Shown: piece by piece, positions 1-5,571 of the stretch
How the letters are laid out: each line of letters starts with the position of its first letter
Position numbering within the stretch: position 1 is the stretch's first letter
Source: Butyrivibrio sp.
Lineage (GTDB): Bacteria > Bacillota > Clostridia > Lachnospirales > Lachnospiraceae
DNA length: 6,486 nt
Assembly (NCBI GenBank): GCA_024688095.1
Contig: JAILEJ010000509.1
Coordinates: 1 to 6,486, forward strand
Direction of reading: 5' to 3'
The notes under the pieces: model-generated
Databases searched by the model: none
Told to the model about the DNA's origin: nothing
The model's input: only the letters and a program-made list of their open reading frames with translations
Position numbers and translations under genes: made by a program

Positions 1-23
1 AATATAAGCCTTTATGAAATCTT

Positions 24-52
24 TTTACAAAAAATTTAGATAATGGTACAAT
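24..52 (+). promoter_or_regulatory. sigma-A promoter of tex (extended -10)
   Basis: The -35 box TTTACA (24-29) and the -10 box TACAAT (47-52) are separated by exactly 17 bp, and a TGG at 44-46 supplies an extended -10 element. Transcription would start near 58-60, leaving a 5' leader of about 53 nt that ends in the AAGGGG ribosome binding site of tex. I see no other gene between the left edge and tex, so tex has its own promoter here. Confidence 0.75.
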
Positions 53-112
53 ATTGCTGTTTGGAATTATTTTGAACGATATTTTATTATTTATTTTTAA
101 GGGGTCATGTAA

Positions 113-2491
113 ATGGACATTATTTTAAAGTTAAAAGAAGAACTTGGTGTTGAAAAGTGGCAGGTTGAGGCTGCTGTAAAACTTATTGACGAAGGAAATA
201 CCATTCCTTTTATCTCAAGATACCGTAAAGAAGTTACTGGTTCACTTAATGATGAAGTACTTCGAAATCTTGATGAAAGACTTAAATATCTTCGTGGTCT
301 TGAAGAGAAGAAGGAACAGGTTATCGGAAGTATTGAGGAACAGGGTAAACTGACTGATGAACTCAAGGCTAAGATTCTTGCTGCAGAGACAATTGTTGCA
401 GTAGATGATTTATATCGCCCATACAGACCAAAGCGTAAGACAAGAGCAAGCGTTGCCAAGGAAAAGGGACTCGATGGACTTGCAGATATTATCAGAGCAC
501 AGGAAATCACAACTCCTATTGAGGCAGAAGCTGCAAATTATGTTGATGAAGAAAAGGGTGTAAAAAACGTTATTGAAGCAATTCAGGGAGCACTTGATAT
601 TCTTGCTGAAGAAGTTTCAGATAACGCAGATTATCGTACATATATAAGAGAAGAGACCTTTGATCAGGGCTTTATAACAAGCTCTGCAAAGGATGAAAAG
701 GCAGAGAGTGTATATGAGATGTATTACTCTTTTGAAGAGCCTGTAAAGAAGGTTGCAGGTCATAGAATTCTTGCCCTTAATCGTGGTGAGGCTGAAAAGT
801 TCCTTACTGTTAAGATTACAGCACCTGTTGATCAGATTCTTACATATTTAAATAAAAAGACAATTACAAAAGAAAATCCTGTAACAACACCTCTTCTTGA
901 GAATGTTACAAAGGATGCTTATGACAGACTGATAGCACCTGCTATTGAAAGAGATATCAGAAACGAACTTACAGAAAAAGCTGAAGATAGTGCAATTACA
1001 GTCTTTGGTAAAAATCTTGAACAGCTTCTTATGGCACCTCCAATTGCAGGAAAAACTGTACTTGGATGGGATCCTGCTTTCCGTACAGGCTGTAAGCTTG
1101 CAATAGTAGATCCTACAGGAAAGGTACTTGATACAAAGGTTATTTTCCCTACAGCACCTCAGAATAAGGTTGAGGAAGCCAAGGTTGAACTTAAAAAGCT
1201 TATAAACAAATATAATGTAGAGCTTATTTCGGTTGGTAACGGAACTGCTTCAAGAGAATCTGAGCAGGTAATTGTTGAACTTATCAAAGAACTCGACAGA
1301 CCTCTTCAGTATGTAATCGTTAATGAAGCAGGTGCTTCTGTATATTCAGCAAGTAAGCTTGCTACAGAAGAGTTCCCACAGTTTGATGTTGGACAAAGAT
1401 CAGCTGCATCAATTGCTCGTCGTCTTCAGGATCCACTTGCTGAACTTGTTAAGATTGATCCACAGTCAATTGGTGTTGGTCAGTATCAGCATGATATGAA
1501 TCAGAAGAAGCTTGGCGATGCACTTGGCGGTGTAGTAGAAGACTGCGTTAACAAGGTGGGTGTAGATCTTAATACAGCATCAGCTCCACTTCTTACATAT
1601 ATTTCAGGTATCAGCAAGGTTATTGCCAAAAATATTGTTGAGTACCGTGAAGAGCATGGAAAGTTTGATAGCAGAGAACAGCTTCTTAGTGTTCCAAAGC
1701 TTGGACCTAAGGCCTATGAGCAGTGTGCTGGTTTCCTTAGAATTATGGATGGTAAGAACCCACTTGATGCAACAAGTGTTCATCCAGAAACTTATGAAGC
1801 AACAGAAAAGCTTATGGATAAGCTTGGTATCACAATGGAAGATGTAAGAAAGGCCCAGAAGGAAAGCGCAAAGGCTGTTGTAGCAGCCAAGAAAGCTCCA
1901 GCTCCAAAGCCTGAAAAGCCAAAGAAGAAAGAAAAGAAAGTTGTAATAAAGAATACAAATACAGCTATGGGAGCAGCCCTTGCAGCAGCTCTTGCAGGAA
2001 GCAGTCTTGTAGCAGATGATACAGAGAAAAATACAAAGAACAATAAATCTTCAGGAAATGCAGCAATTGATGTTGCAAATGCAGTTGTAGCAGGAAGTCT
2101 TTCAAAGAAAATTACAGATAAGAAGAAGCTTGCAGAAGAACTTGGAATAGGTGAGATCACTCTTACTGATATTGTAAGCGAGCTTGAGAAGCCATCAAGA
2201 GATCCACGTGAGAGCATGCCTGCACCAATACTTAGAAGTGATGTAATGGACATGAAGGATTTAAAGCCTGGAATGATCTTAAAGGGTACAGTTCGTAACA
2301 TCGTTGACTTTGGTGCATTTGTAGATATCGGTGTTCACCAGGACGGCCTTGTACACATTTCTCAGATTACAGACAGATACATTAAACACCCACTTGATGC
2401 AGTAAGCGTTGGTGACATTGTAGAAGTACAGGTCCTTGAAGTAGAAGAAGCCAAGAAGAGAATAGCTCTTACAATGAAGATTAAGAAGTGA
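113..2491 (+). CDS. tex: Tex-family S1 RNA-binding transcription accessory protein
   Basis: This is a 792-aa cytoplasmic Tex/YdcI-type nucleic-acid-binding protein. The family is widespread and linked to transcription and RNA handling, but its exact role is unsettled. Domains in order: helical Tex N-terminus (about 1-190, with IPFISRYRKEVTGSL at 31-45 and DLYRPYRPKRKTR at 99-111); central linker (190-310); YqgF/RNase H-like domain (about 316-450, with GWDPAFRTG and GNGTASRE at 375-382); helix-hairpin-helix region (about 485-545); C-terminal S1 domain (about 717-790, GMILKGTVRNIVDFGAFVDIG). Residues about 582-665 are an extra Lys/Ala/Pro-rich segment with an Ala-rich patch; most Tex proteins I recall pass from the HhH region to the S1-preceding helix much more directly. 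The start follows AAGGGG (99-104) with 8-nt spacing. An in-frame ATG-TAA at 107-112 excludes an upstream start. The gene ends in tandem stops TGA-TAG. I see no frameshift. Confidence 0.97.
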   Translation: MDIILKLKEELGVEKWQVEAAVKLIDEGNTIPFISRYRKEVTGSLNDEVLRNLDERLKYLRGLEEKKEQVIGSIEEQGKLTDELKAKILAAETIVAVDDLYRPYRPKRKTRASVAKEKGLDGLADIIRAQEITTPIEAEAANYVDEEKGVKNVIEAIQGALDILAEEVSDNADYRTYIREETFDQGFITSSAKDEKAESVYEMYYSFEEPVKKVAGHRILALNRGEAEKFLTVKITAPVDQILTYLNKKTITKENPVTTPLLENVTKDAYDRLIAPAIERDIRNELTEKAEDSAITVFGKNLEQLLMAPPIAGKTVLGWDPAFRTGCKLAIVDPTGKVLDTKVIFPTAPQNKVEEAKVELKKLINKYNVELISVGNGTASRESEQVIVELIKELDRPLQYVIVNEAGASVYSASKLATEEFPQFDVGQRSAASIARRLQDPLAELVKIDPQSIGVGQYQHDMNQKKLGDALGGVVEDCVNKVGVDLNTASAPLLTYISGISKVIAKNIVEYREEHGKFDSREQLLSVPKLGPKAYEQCAGFLRIMDGKNPLDATSVHPETYEATEKLMDKLGITMEDVRKAQKESAKAVVAAKKAPAPKPEKPKKKEKKVVIKNTNTAMGAALAAALAGSSLVADDTEKNTKNNKSSGNAAIDVANAVVAGSLSKKITDKKKLAEELGIGEITLTDIVSELEKPSRDPRESMPAPILRSDVMDMKDLKPGMILKGTVRNIVDFGAFVDIGVHQDGLVHISQITDRYIKHPLDAVSVGDIVEVQVLEVEEAKKRIALTMKIKK

Positions 2492-2541
2492 TAGTGGAGA
2501 AAGATTTTTACAGTTAATATAAGAAATTTTTTTCAGAAATA

Positions 2542-2587
2542 TAAATCTGCCATACAGTGTTTATTATAGTAATGTATGGCAGATTTA
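2542..2587. terminator. long hairpin after tex, possible terminator
   Basis: A perfect 14-bp inverted repeat pairs 2543-2556 (AAATCTGCCATACA) with 2573-2586, plus a further T-A pair at the base, around a 16-nt loop. It lies about 50 bp after the tex stop and before the metK promoters, where a terminator is expected. The U-tract is poor on both strands: on the plus strand the stem is followed by AAAATTTT rather than a clean T run. It may be a weak or bidirectional terminator, or an mRNA 3'-end stabilising stem. Confidence 0.55.
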
Positions 2588-2626
2588 AAATTTTGCATAT
2601 GATAGATTTTATATGTTGTTTATAAT

Positions 2627-2654
2627 ATAGGACAAAAATTAATCTTTGTCCTAT
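2627..2654. repeat. perfect 10-bp inverted repeat (possible operator)
   Basis: ATAGGACAAA (2627-2636) is the exact reverse complement of TTTGTCCTAT (2645-2654), with an 8-nt AT-rich spacer. The right arm touches the -35 box of a candidate metK promoter (2654-2659). No T run follows, so a terminator is unlikely. It could be a regulator binding site or a second stem at the end of the tex mRNA. The symmetry is certain; its role is not. Confidence 0.5.
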
Positions 2655-2682
2655 TGATAAAATCATAGTTGTATAGTATGAT
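2654..2682 (+). promoter_or_regulatory. candidate promoter 1 for the metK leader
   Basis: TTGATA (2654-2659) and TATGAT (2677-2682) are spaced by 17 bp. The start would be near 2689, about 90 nt before the SAM aptamer and about 310 nt before metK. It overlaps a second equally good candidate 15 bp downstream; sequence alone does not choose between them, and both may work. Confidence 0.5.
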
Positions 2683-2697
2683 TCTTTCAGATATAAA
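2669..2697 (+). promoter_or_regulatory. candidate promoter 2 for the metK leader
   Basis: TTGTAT (2669-2674) and TATAAA (2692-2697) are spaced by 17 bp. Transcription would start near 2704, giving a leader of about 300 nt that contains the whole SAM-I riboswitch. It overlaps candidate promoter 1. Confidence 0.5.
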
Positions 2698-2780
2698 AGT
2701 TGTTGAAAATTTAGCAACTATATATTCGGTAATGAAATTCCATATTGATAGATTGCAGCTGGCAATGAGCTGCATAAATT

Positions 2781-2890
2781 TCTCTTATTCAGAGTGGTGG
2801 AGGTACATAGGACCTGTGAAGCCACGGCAACCCCTGGTAGGAAGGTGCCAACCTGAGCGAGTTTGATTTTACAACACGATCAATAAGAGG
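2781..2890 (+). promoter_or_regulatory. SAM-I (S-box) riboswitch aptamer
   Basis: This is the S-box aptamer that senses S-adenosylmethionine in the nascent metK mRNA. Visible parts are: P1 formed by CTCTTATT (2782-2789) and AATAAGAG (2882-2889); the conserved AGAG...GGTGGAGG junction and P2 start (2791-2803); GAAGCCACGGCAACC (2818-2832); the P3 partner GGTGCCAA (2844-2851); and a P4 stem TTGAT/ATCAA (about 2863-2867 with 2879-2883). Together these match the S-box core motif. It lies directly upstream of the SAM synthetase gene, the classic target, so SAM binding should repress metK by premature termination. Confidence 0.95.
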
Positions 2891-2910
2891 ATTTGATTAT
2901 CTGTTATCAG

Positions 2911-2938
2911 GTCCACTTGTTATCAAGTGGACTTTTTT
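2911..2938 (+). terminator. SAM riboswitch expression-platform terminator
   Basis: GTCCACTTG (2911-2919) pairs perfectly with CAAGTGGAC (2924-2932) around a TTAT loop, followed by six T (2933-2938): a textbook intrinsic terminator. The competing antiterminator is also visible. The 3' strand of P1, 2882-2891, can pair with 2912-2921 (nine pairs including one G-U, with a single A-A mismatch). Closing P1 when SAM is bound therefore frees the terminator arm, and opening P1 destroys the terminator. Confidence 0.93.
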
Positions 2939-3001
2939 AATCCCATATTTTGTTAGGTGAGATGTCAATCTCACAGCGCTTTGCGCAGAAAGGACTTTTT
3001 A

Positions 3002-4192
3002 ATGGATAAGTTTATTTTTACATCCGAATCAGTTACAGAAGGACATCCAGATAAAATCTGTGATGCAGTTTCAGATGCGATTCTTGATGCTTGTATGGCA
3101 CAGGATCCAATGAGCCGTGTTGCTTGTGAAACAGCAGCATGCACAGGTTTCCTTCTTATCACAGGAGAAATTACTACAAAAGCTCATGTTGATTATCAGA
3201 GAATTGCTCGTGATACAGTTCTTGAAATTGGTTATGATTCTTCAGAAAAAGGTTTCGATGGAAATACATGTGCAGTACTTGTTGCACTTGATCAGCAGTC
3301 ACCAGATATTGCTATGGGTGTTGATAAAGCTCTTGAAGCAAGAGAAAGCAACATGACAGATGAGCAGATCGAAGCAATCGGTGCTGGAGATCAGGGTATG
3401 ATGTTCGGTTATGCTACAAATGAAACAGAAGAGTATATGCCATATGCAATCAGCCTTGCACACAAGCTTACAAGAAAGCTTACAGAAGTTCGTAAAAATG
3501 GCACACTTCCATATCTTCGTGCAGATGGTAAGAGCCAGGTTTCAGTTGAATATGATGAAAACGGTAAGCCAGTAAGACTTGAGGCCGTAGTTATTTCAAC
3601 TCAGCATGATGATAAGGTTACACAGGAACAGATTCATACAGATATTAAGAAATATGTTATTGATCCAGTTGTAGATGCAGCTATGGTTGATGCTGATACA
3701 AAGATTTTCATCAATCCAACAGGTCGTTTCGTAATCGGTGGACCTCAGGGTGATGCAGGTCTTACAGGACGTAAAATCATTGTTGATACATACGGTGGAG
3801 CAGCTCGCCACGGCGGCGGAGCATTCTCAGGAAAAGACTGCACAAAGGTTGACCGTTCTGCAGCATACGCAGCAAGATATGTTGCTAAGAACATTGTTGC
3901 GGCAGGACTTGCAGATAAGTGTGAAATTCAGCTTTCATATGCAATCGGTGTAGCACAGCCTACATCAGTTCTTGTTGATACATTTGGAACAGGAAAGGTT
4001 TCTAACGAAAAGCTTGTAGAAGCAGTTCGTGCAAACTTCGACCTTCGTCCAGCTGGAATCATCAAGATGCTTGACCTTAGAAGACCTATCTACAAGGCAA
4101 CAGCTGCATACGGACACTTCGGACGTACAGATGTACAGCTTCCTTGGGAGCAGACAGATAAGGTAGAAGCACTTAAGAAAGCTTTACTATAA
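3002..4192 (+). CDS. metK: S-adenosylmethionine synthetase (methionine adenosyltransferase)
   Basis: MetK makes S-adenosylmethionine from methionine and ATP, releasing phosphate and pyrophosphate; it is cytoplasmic and normally tetrameric. The 396-aa length is typical. Visible motifs are the N-terminal SESVTEGHPDK (GHPDK at 14-18, with the catalytic His15), signature 1 GAGDQGMMFGYA (from 127), signature 2 GGGAFSGKD (271-279), and the conserved C-terminal GHFGR and LPWE segments. The start at 3002 is chosen because MDKFIFTSESVTEGHPDK is the normal N-terminus and AAAGGA (2989-2994) sits 7 nt upstream. The reading frame stays open back to a GTG at 2957, but that would add 15 non-conserved residues. 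Expression is controlled by the SAM-I riboswitch and terminator just upstream, so the product feeds back on its own gene. The gene is monocistronic, with a strong terminator 20 bp after its stop. Confidence 0.98.
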   Translation: MDKFIFTSESVTEGHPDKICDAVSDAILDACMAQDPMSRVACETAACTGFLLITGEITTKAHVDYQRIARDTVLEIGYDSSEKGFDGNTCAVLVALDQQSPDIAMGVDKALEARESNMTDEQIEAIGAGDQGMMFGYATNETEEYMPYAISLAHKLTRKLTEVRKNGTLPYLRADGKSQVSVEYDENGKPVRLEAVVISTQHDDKVTQEQIHTDIKKYVIDPVVDAAMVDADTKIFINPTGRFVIGGPQGDAGLTGRKIIVDTYGGAARHGGGAFSGKDCTKVDRSAAYAARYVAKNIVAAGLADKCEIQLSYAIGVAQPTSVLVDTFGTGKVSNEKLVEAVRANFDLRPAGIIKMLDLRRPIYKATAAYGHFGRTDVQLPWEQTDKVEALKKALL

Positions 4193-4211
4193 TCTATTTA
4201 TTTGAAATCAT

Positions 4212-4254
4212 GAGTCCTCGCGCTAAGAAATTAGCGCGAGGCTCTTTTTGTTTT
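4212..4254 (+). terminator. intrinsic terminator of metK
   Basis: CCTCGCGCTAA (4216-4226) and TTAGCGCGAGG (4231-4241) form a perfect 11-bp GC-rich stem closed by a GAAA tetraloop. An outer GAG/CTC extension (4212-4214 with 4242-4244) pairs past a single bulged T. T runs at 4245-4249 and 4251-4254 follow. The 3' arm and its T-tract are the first member of the tandem repeat that follows. Confidence 0.95.
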
Positions 4255-4372
4255 ATGAATTACTATTAGTGCGAAGCCCTTTTTGTTTTATGAATTACTA
4301 TTAGTGCGAAGCCCTTTTATGTTTTATGAATTACTATTAGTGCGAAGCCCTTTTATGTTTTATGAATTATTG
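4231..4372 (+). repeat. 35-36 bp tandem repeat derived from the metK terminator arm
   Basis: Four consecutive units lie at 4231-4265, 4266-4300, 4301-4336 and 4337-4372. The first unit is the 3' arm plus T-tract of the metK terminator and the sequence after it. Units 2-4 differ from it mainly by TTAGTGCGAAGCCC in place of TTAGCGCGAGGCTC (3 changes in 35 bp between units 1 and 2). Units 3 and 4 have one extra base in the T-tract, and unit 4 decays at its end. No open reading frame uses them. Confidence 0.93.
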
Positions 4373-4377
4373 TATCC

Positions 4378-4464
4378 AGAAATAAGTTATTTTGTGTACC
4401 ATTGTTTTTAGAAATAATTTGTTTTGTGGGCCATTGTGCCCAGAAATAAGTTATTTAAATGGTG
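4378..4464 (+). repeat. 32-bp degenerate tandem repeat, about three units
   Basis: Units begin at 4378, 4410 and 4442, each with AGAAATAA followed by a T/G-rich stretch. The first two share a TGTGNNCCATTG-like end (ACCATTG and GCCATTG). The third loses this ending and runs directly into the 52-bp array that starts at about 4443, so the two arrays may share an ancestor at their junction. Confidence 0.75.
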
Positions 4465-4870
4465 CTTTCATTCCTTATTTGCATTTCTTTAAATCAGGAA
4501 TTATCAAAAGAGTAACGATACAATTCCTTTTCAAGATTTTTGTTTAAGAAGAATGAACTTCCAATATTATATTCATTCATCTTTATAATTCCTGATATCA
4601 AGGAATTAACTTTATCTAGCGATATTATTCCAATTATCTGAATTTGTTCTTTGAGAATTAACTTTAATCATTATATGTATTCTTTTTCTATTTTCTTTGA
4701 AATCAGGAATTAAGTTTACTTAGCGACAATCATTCCAATTGACTGTCTTTGTTGTTTAAGAATTAACTTCCTATACAACATTTATTCTTTTTCAAATTTC
4801 CTTGATATTAGGAATTACCTAAACACTAAGATCATCATTCCAATTGATTGTTTTTTATCTTGAATTATGA
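4443..4870 (+). repeat. 52-bp tandem array with alternating A/B units (105-bp higher-order repeat)
   Basis: GAATTAA-like unit starts occur at 4443, 4498, 4551, 4603, 4655, 4707, 4760, 4812 and 4862, spaced 55, 53, 52, 52, 52, 53, 52 and 50 bp. Two unit types alternate. A units (4498, 4603, 4707, 4812) carry an AGCGA-like core and ATTCCAATT. B units (4443, 4551, 4655, 4760) carry ATTC followed by a T-rich end such as TTTCTTTGAAATCAG. The A-to-A distance is therefore 104-105 bp. The unit at 4862 decays after GAATTATGAG. The array is AT-rich and has no credible ORF. Its function is unknown. Confidence 0.88.
4749..4777 (+). promoter_or_regulatory. weak candidate promoter inside the 52-bp array
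   Basis: TTGTTG (4749-4754) and TATACA (4772-4777) are 17 bp apart, straddling the junction of units 5 and 6. Transcription would start near 4784 and run through the long hairpin at 4888-5034. The equivalent junction of the previous unit pair lacks a good -10 box, so this is not a general property of the repeat. In such AT-rich DNA a chance match is quite possible. Confidence 0.25.
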
Positions 4871-4887
4871 GCCTGAGATATTAGGCG

Positions 4888-5034
4888 ACTACTTATTCTT
4901 GATCTGCTTGACTACAGACTATCTGCCAGGAAATGTCTGTCAATCCCAGAGCCGCTACGCGGTGCGCATGGTGCAGGGGGACTGATATTCCATGACAGAT
5001 AATGTAGTCAACAAGCAGACCAAGGAATAGTGGT
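4888..5034. ncRNA. candidate structured RNA or palindromic element (long imperfect hairpin)
   Basis: Two arms, about 4888-4947 and 4977-5034, pair over most of their length. Segments include TCTGCTTG (4903-4910) with CAAGCAGA (5012-5019), ACTACA (4911-4916) with TGTAGT (5003-5008), ATCTG (4921-4925) with CAGAT (4996-5000), GGAA (4929-4932) with TTCC (4988-4991), and CCC (4945-4947) with GGG (4977-4979). They are interrupted by small bulges. The apex (4951-4980) has 23 G/C in 30 bases within otherwise AT-rich DNA, which is typical of stable RNA in such genomes. A small CCGC/GCGG hairpin (4952-4955 with 4959-4962) sits inside it. I do not recognise an RNA family: it lacks SRP, tmRNA and RNase P signatures, and I could not match 6S RNA. 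A miniature inverted-repeat element is an alternative. The strand is unresolved. Confidence 0.5.
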
Positions 5035-5043
5035 GGAATAAAT

Positions 5044-5074
5044 ATTATGCCACATATGCTAACCTGACTGGCAA
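5044..5074 (-). promoter_or_regulatory. candidate minus-strand promoter at the hairpin base
   Basis: Read on the minus strand, TTGCCA (5074-5069) and CATAAT (5049-5044) are separated by 19 bp, with a TGG extended -10 element at 5052-5050. The predicted start, near 5037, falls within a few bases of the base of the long hairpin, so a minus-strand transcript would begin as that structure. The 19-bp spacing is longer than optimal. Confidence 0.35.
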
Positions 5075-5080
5075 TTTATA

Positions 5081-5109
5081 TTGGATAGCTGGAATGGCTT
5101 GTGTATAAT
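5081..5109 (+). promoter_or_regulatory. candidate promoter with a consensus -10 box
   Basis: TTGGAT (5081-5086) and a perfect TATAAT (5104-5109) are 17 bp apart, giving a start near 5116. A transcript from here would carry the whole structured inverted repeat at 5202-5320 as part of a leader of about 455 nt for the gene at 5572. The -35 box matches only TTG of the consensus. Confidence 0.4.
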
Positions 5110-5201
5110 AACGGAGACAAATCTTAATTTGATGTGATTTTGGGGTGCAATCTATCCATTTGTTTCAGAATATCAAGTTACGCTATCAAAAAAGAAGTTT
5201 G

Positions 5202-5320
5202 CCCTTGACTACATTAATAATAACTGTTACACTGCTTTACACGACGGATTAAACTATTGTTCTTAAGTTTCTCGCCGTAGGTAATAATTCAAAAGCATTC
5301 ATTATTGATGCTGTCAAGGG
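5202..5320. other. structured inverted repeat upstream of the nuclease-like gene
   Basis: Arms 5202-5221 and 5301-5320 pair over 20 nt, with 17 Watson-Crick pairs, one G-U and one 2x2 mismatch: CCCTTGAC with GTCAAGGG, CAT with ATG, AATAAT with ATTATT. Nested inside are TGCTTT (5233-5238) with AAAGCA (5292-5297), ACGG (5244-5247) with CCGT (5275-5278), and AAACT (5251-5255) with AGTTT (5266-5270). This ordered nesting suggests an RNA fold. The following AGGGTGGAACC (5317-5327) resembles the start of a T-box motif, but the rest of a T-box leader is not visible. No T run follows, so it is not a terminator on the plus strand. Confidence 0.45.
5205..5233 (+). promoter_or_regulatory. probable promoter for the nuclease-like gene (extended -10)
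   Basis: TTGACT (5205-5210) and TACACT (5228-5233) are 17 bp apart, with a TGT extended -10 (5225-5227). By box quality this is the best promoter between metK and the gene at 5572. The start would be near 5240, giving a leader of about 330 nt. The -35 box lies within the left arm of the inverted repeat at 5202-5320, so such a transcript would lack that arm; promoter use and the full RNA fold exclude each other. Confidence 0.5.
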
Positions 5321-5339
5321 TGGAACCCATCTTATTGAG

Positions 5340-5550
5340 ACATCTCTTTCAATATTCATTACTATTTTTTTACATTATTTACCATTTACTTTTATTGTTA
5401 TTTGCCTTTACCGCTTTTTCTTTTATGTTTATTACAATTTGATTTTATTAGATTTCTTTTATGTTTATTACAATTTGATTTTATTAGTTTTCATTTACTC
5501 TCATTACTATTTACTTTTATTACAAGTTACTTTTAAAGTTTCTATTTTCA
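5340..5550. other. T-rich low-complexity leader region
   Basis: The plus strand is dominated by T and A with very few G, built from recurring TTTACTTTTATTA-like words. No ORF, hairpin or clear promoter is visible in it apart from the 36-bp duplication. It separates the structured element at 5202-5320 from the ribosome binding site of the following gene and would be an unstructured U-rich leader if transcribed. Confidence 0.6.
5417..5487 (+). repeat. 36-bp direct repeat, two identical 35-bp copies
   Basis: Copies at 5417-5451 and 5453-5487 are identical over 35 bases, beginning TTTCTTTTATG and ending GATTTTATTAG, with one base between them. The perfect identity indicates a recent slippage or duplication event within the T-rich region. 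Confidence 0.95.
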
Positions 5551-5571
5551 ATGTTTTTACAAGGAGGTATT

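Noticed and set aside
107..112. Minimal ATG-TAA start-stop directly before tex, as in translational regulation.
   Set aside because: It sits only 2 nt after the ribosome binding site, too close to be used, and is likely chance.
1792..2301. 169-aa minus-strand reading frame inside tex.
   Set aside because: It is an antisense shadow of the Lys/Ala-rich tex segment, low-complexity Ser/Phe-rich, with no ribosome binding site or recognisable domain.
2669..2866. 65-aa plus-strand reading frame over the metK leader.
   Set aside because: It overlaps the conserved SAM-I aptamer core, which explains the sequence better than coding does.
2957..3001. Upstream GTG start for metK that would add 15 residues.
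   Set aside because: The added residues are not part of known MetK N-termini, no good ribosome binding site precedes the GTG, and AAAGGA is correctly placed for the ATG at 3002.
4231..4870. CRISPR array.
   Set aside because: Units are contiguous and degenerate, with no constant repeat separated by unique spacers, and no cas gene is present.
4951..4984. Resemblance of GAGCCGCTACGCGGTG to the 5' strand of group II intron domain V.
   Set aside because: There is no GNRA loop, the expected 3' strand does not pair with GAGCCG, no domain VI follows, and no intron reverse transcriptase is nearby.
5317..5330. AGGGTGGAACC as a T-box riboswitch motif.
   Set aside because: The motif diverges after the first 11 bases, no stem I, specifier loop or terminator is seen, and the downstream gene is not an amino-acid or aminoacyl-tRNA gene.
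5551..5571. Upstream ATG start for the nuclease-like gene.
   Set aside because: The AAGGAGGT site lies downstream of it and fits the ATG at 5572; no ribosome binding site precedes 5551.
4250..5571. Decayed transposase or insertion sequence.
   Set aside because: No reading frame fragment with transposase motifs was seen on either strand, and no terminal inverted repeats with target duplications bound the region as a whole.
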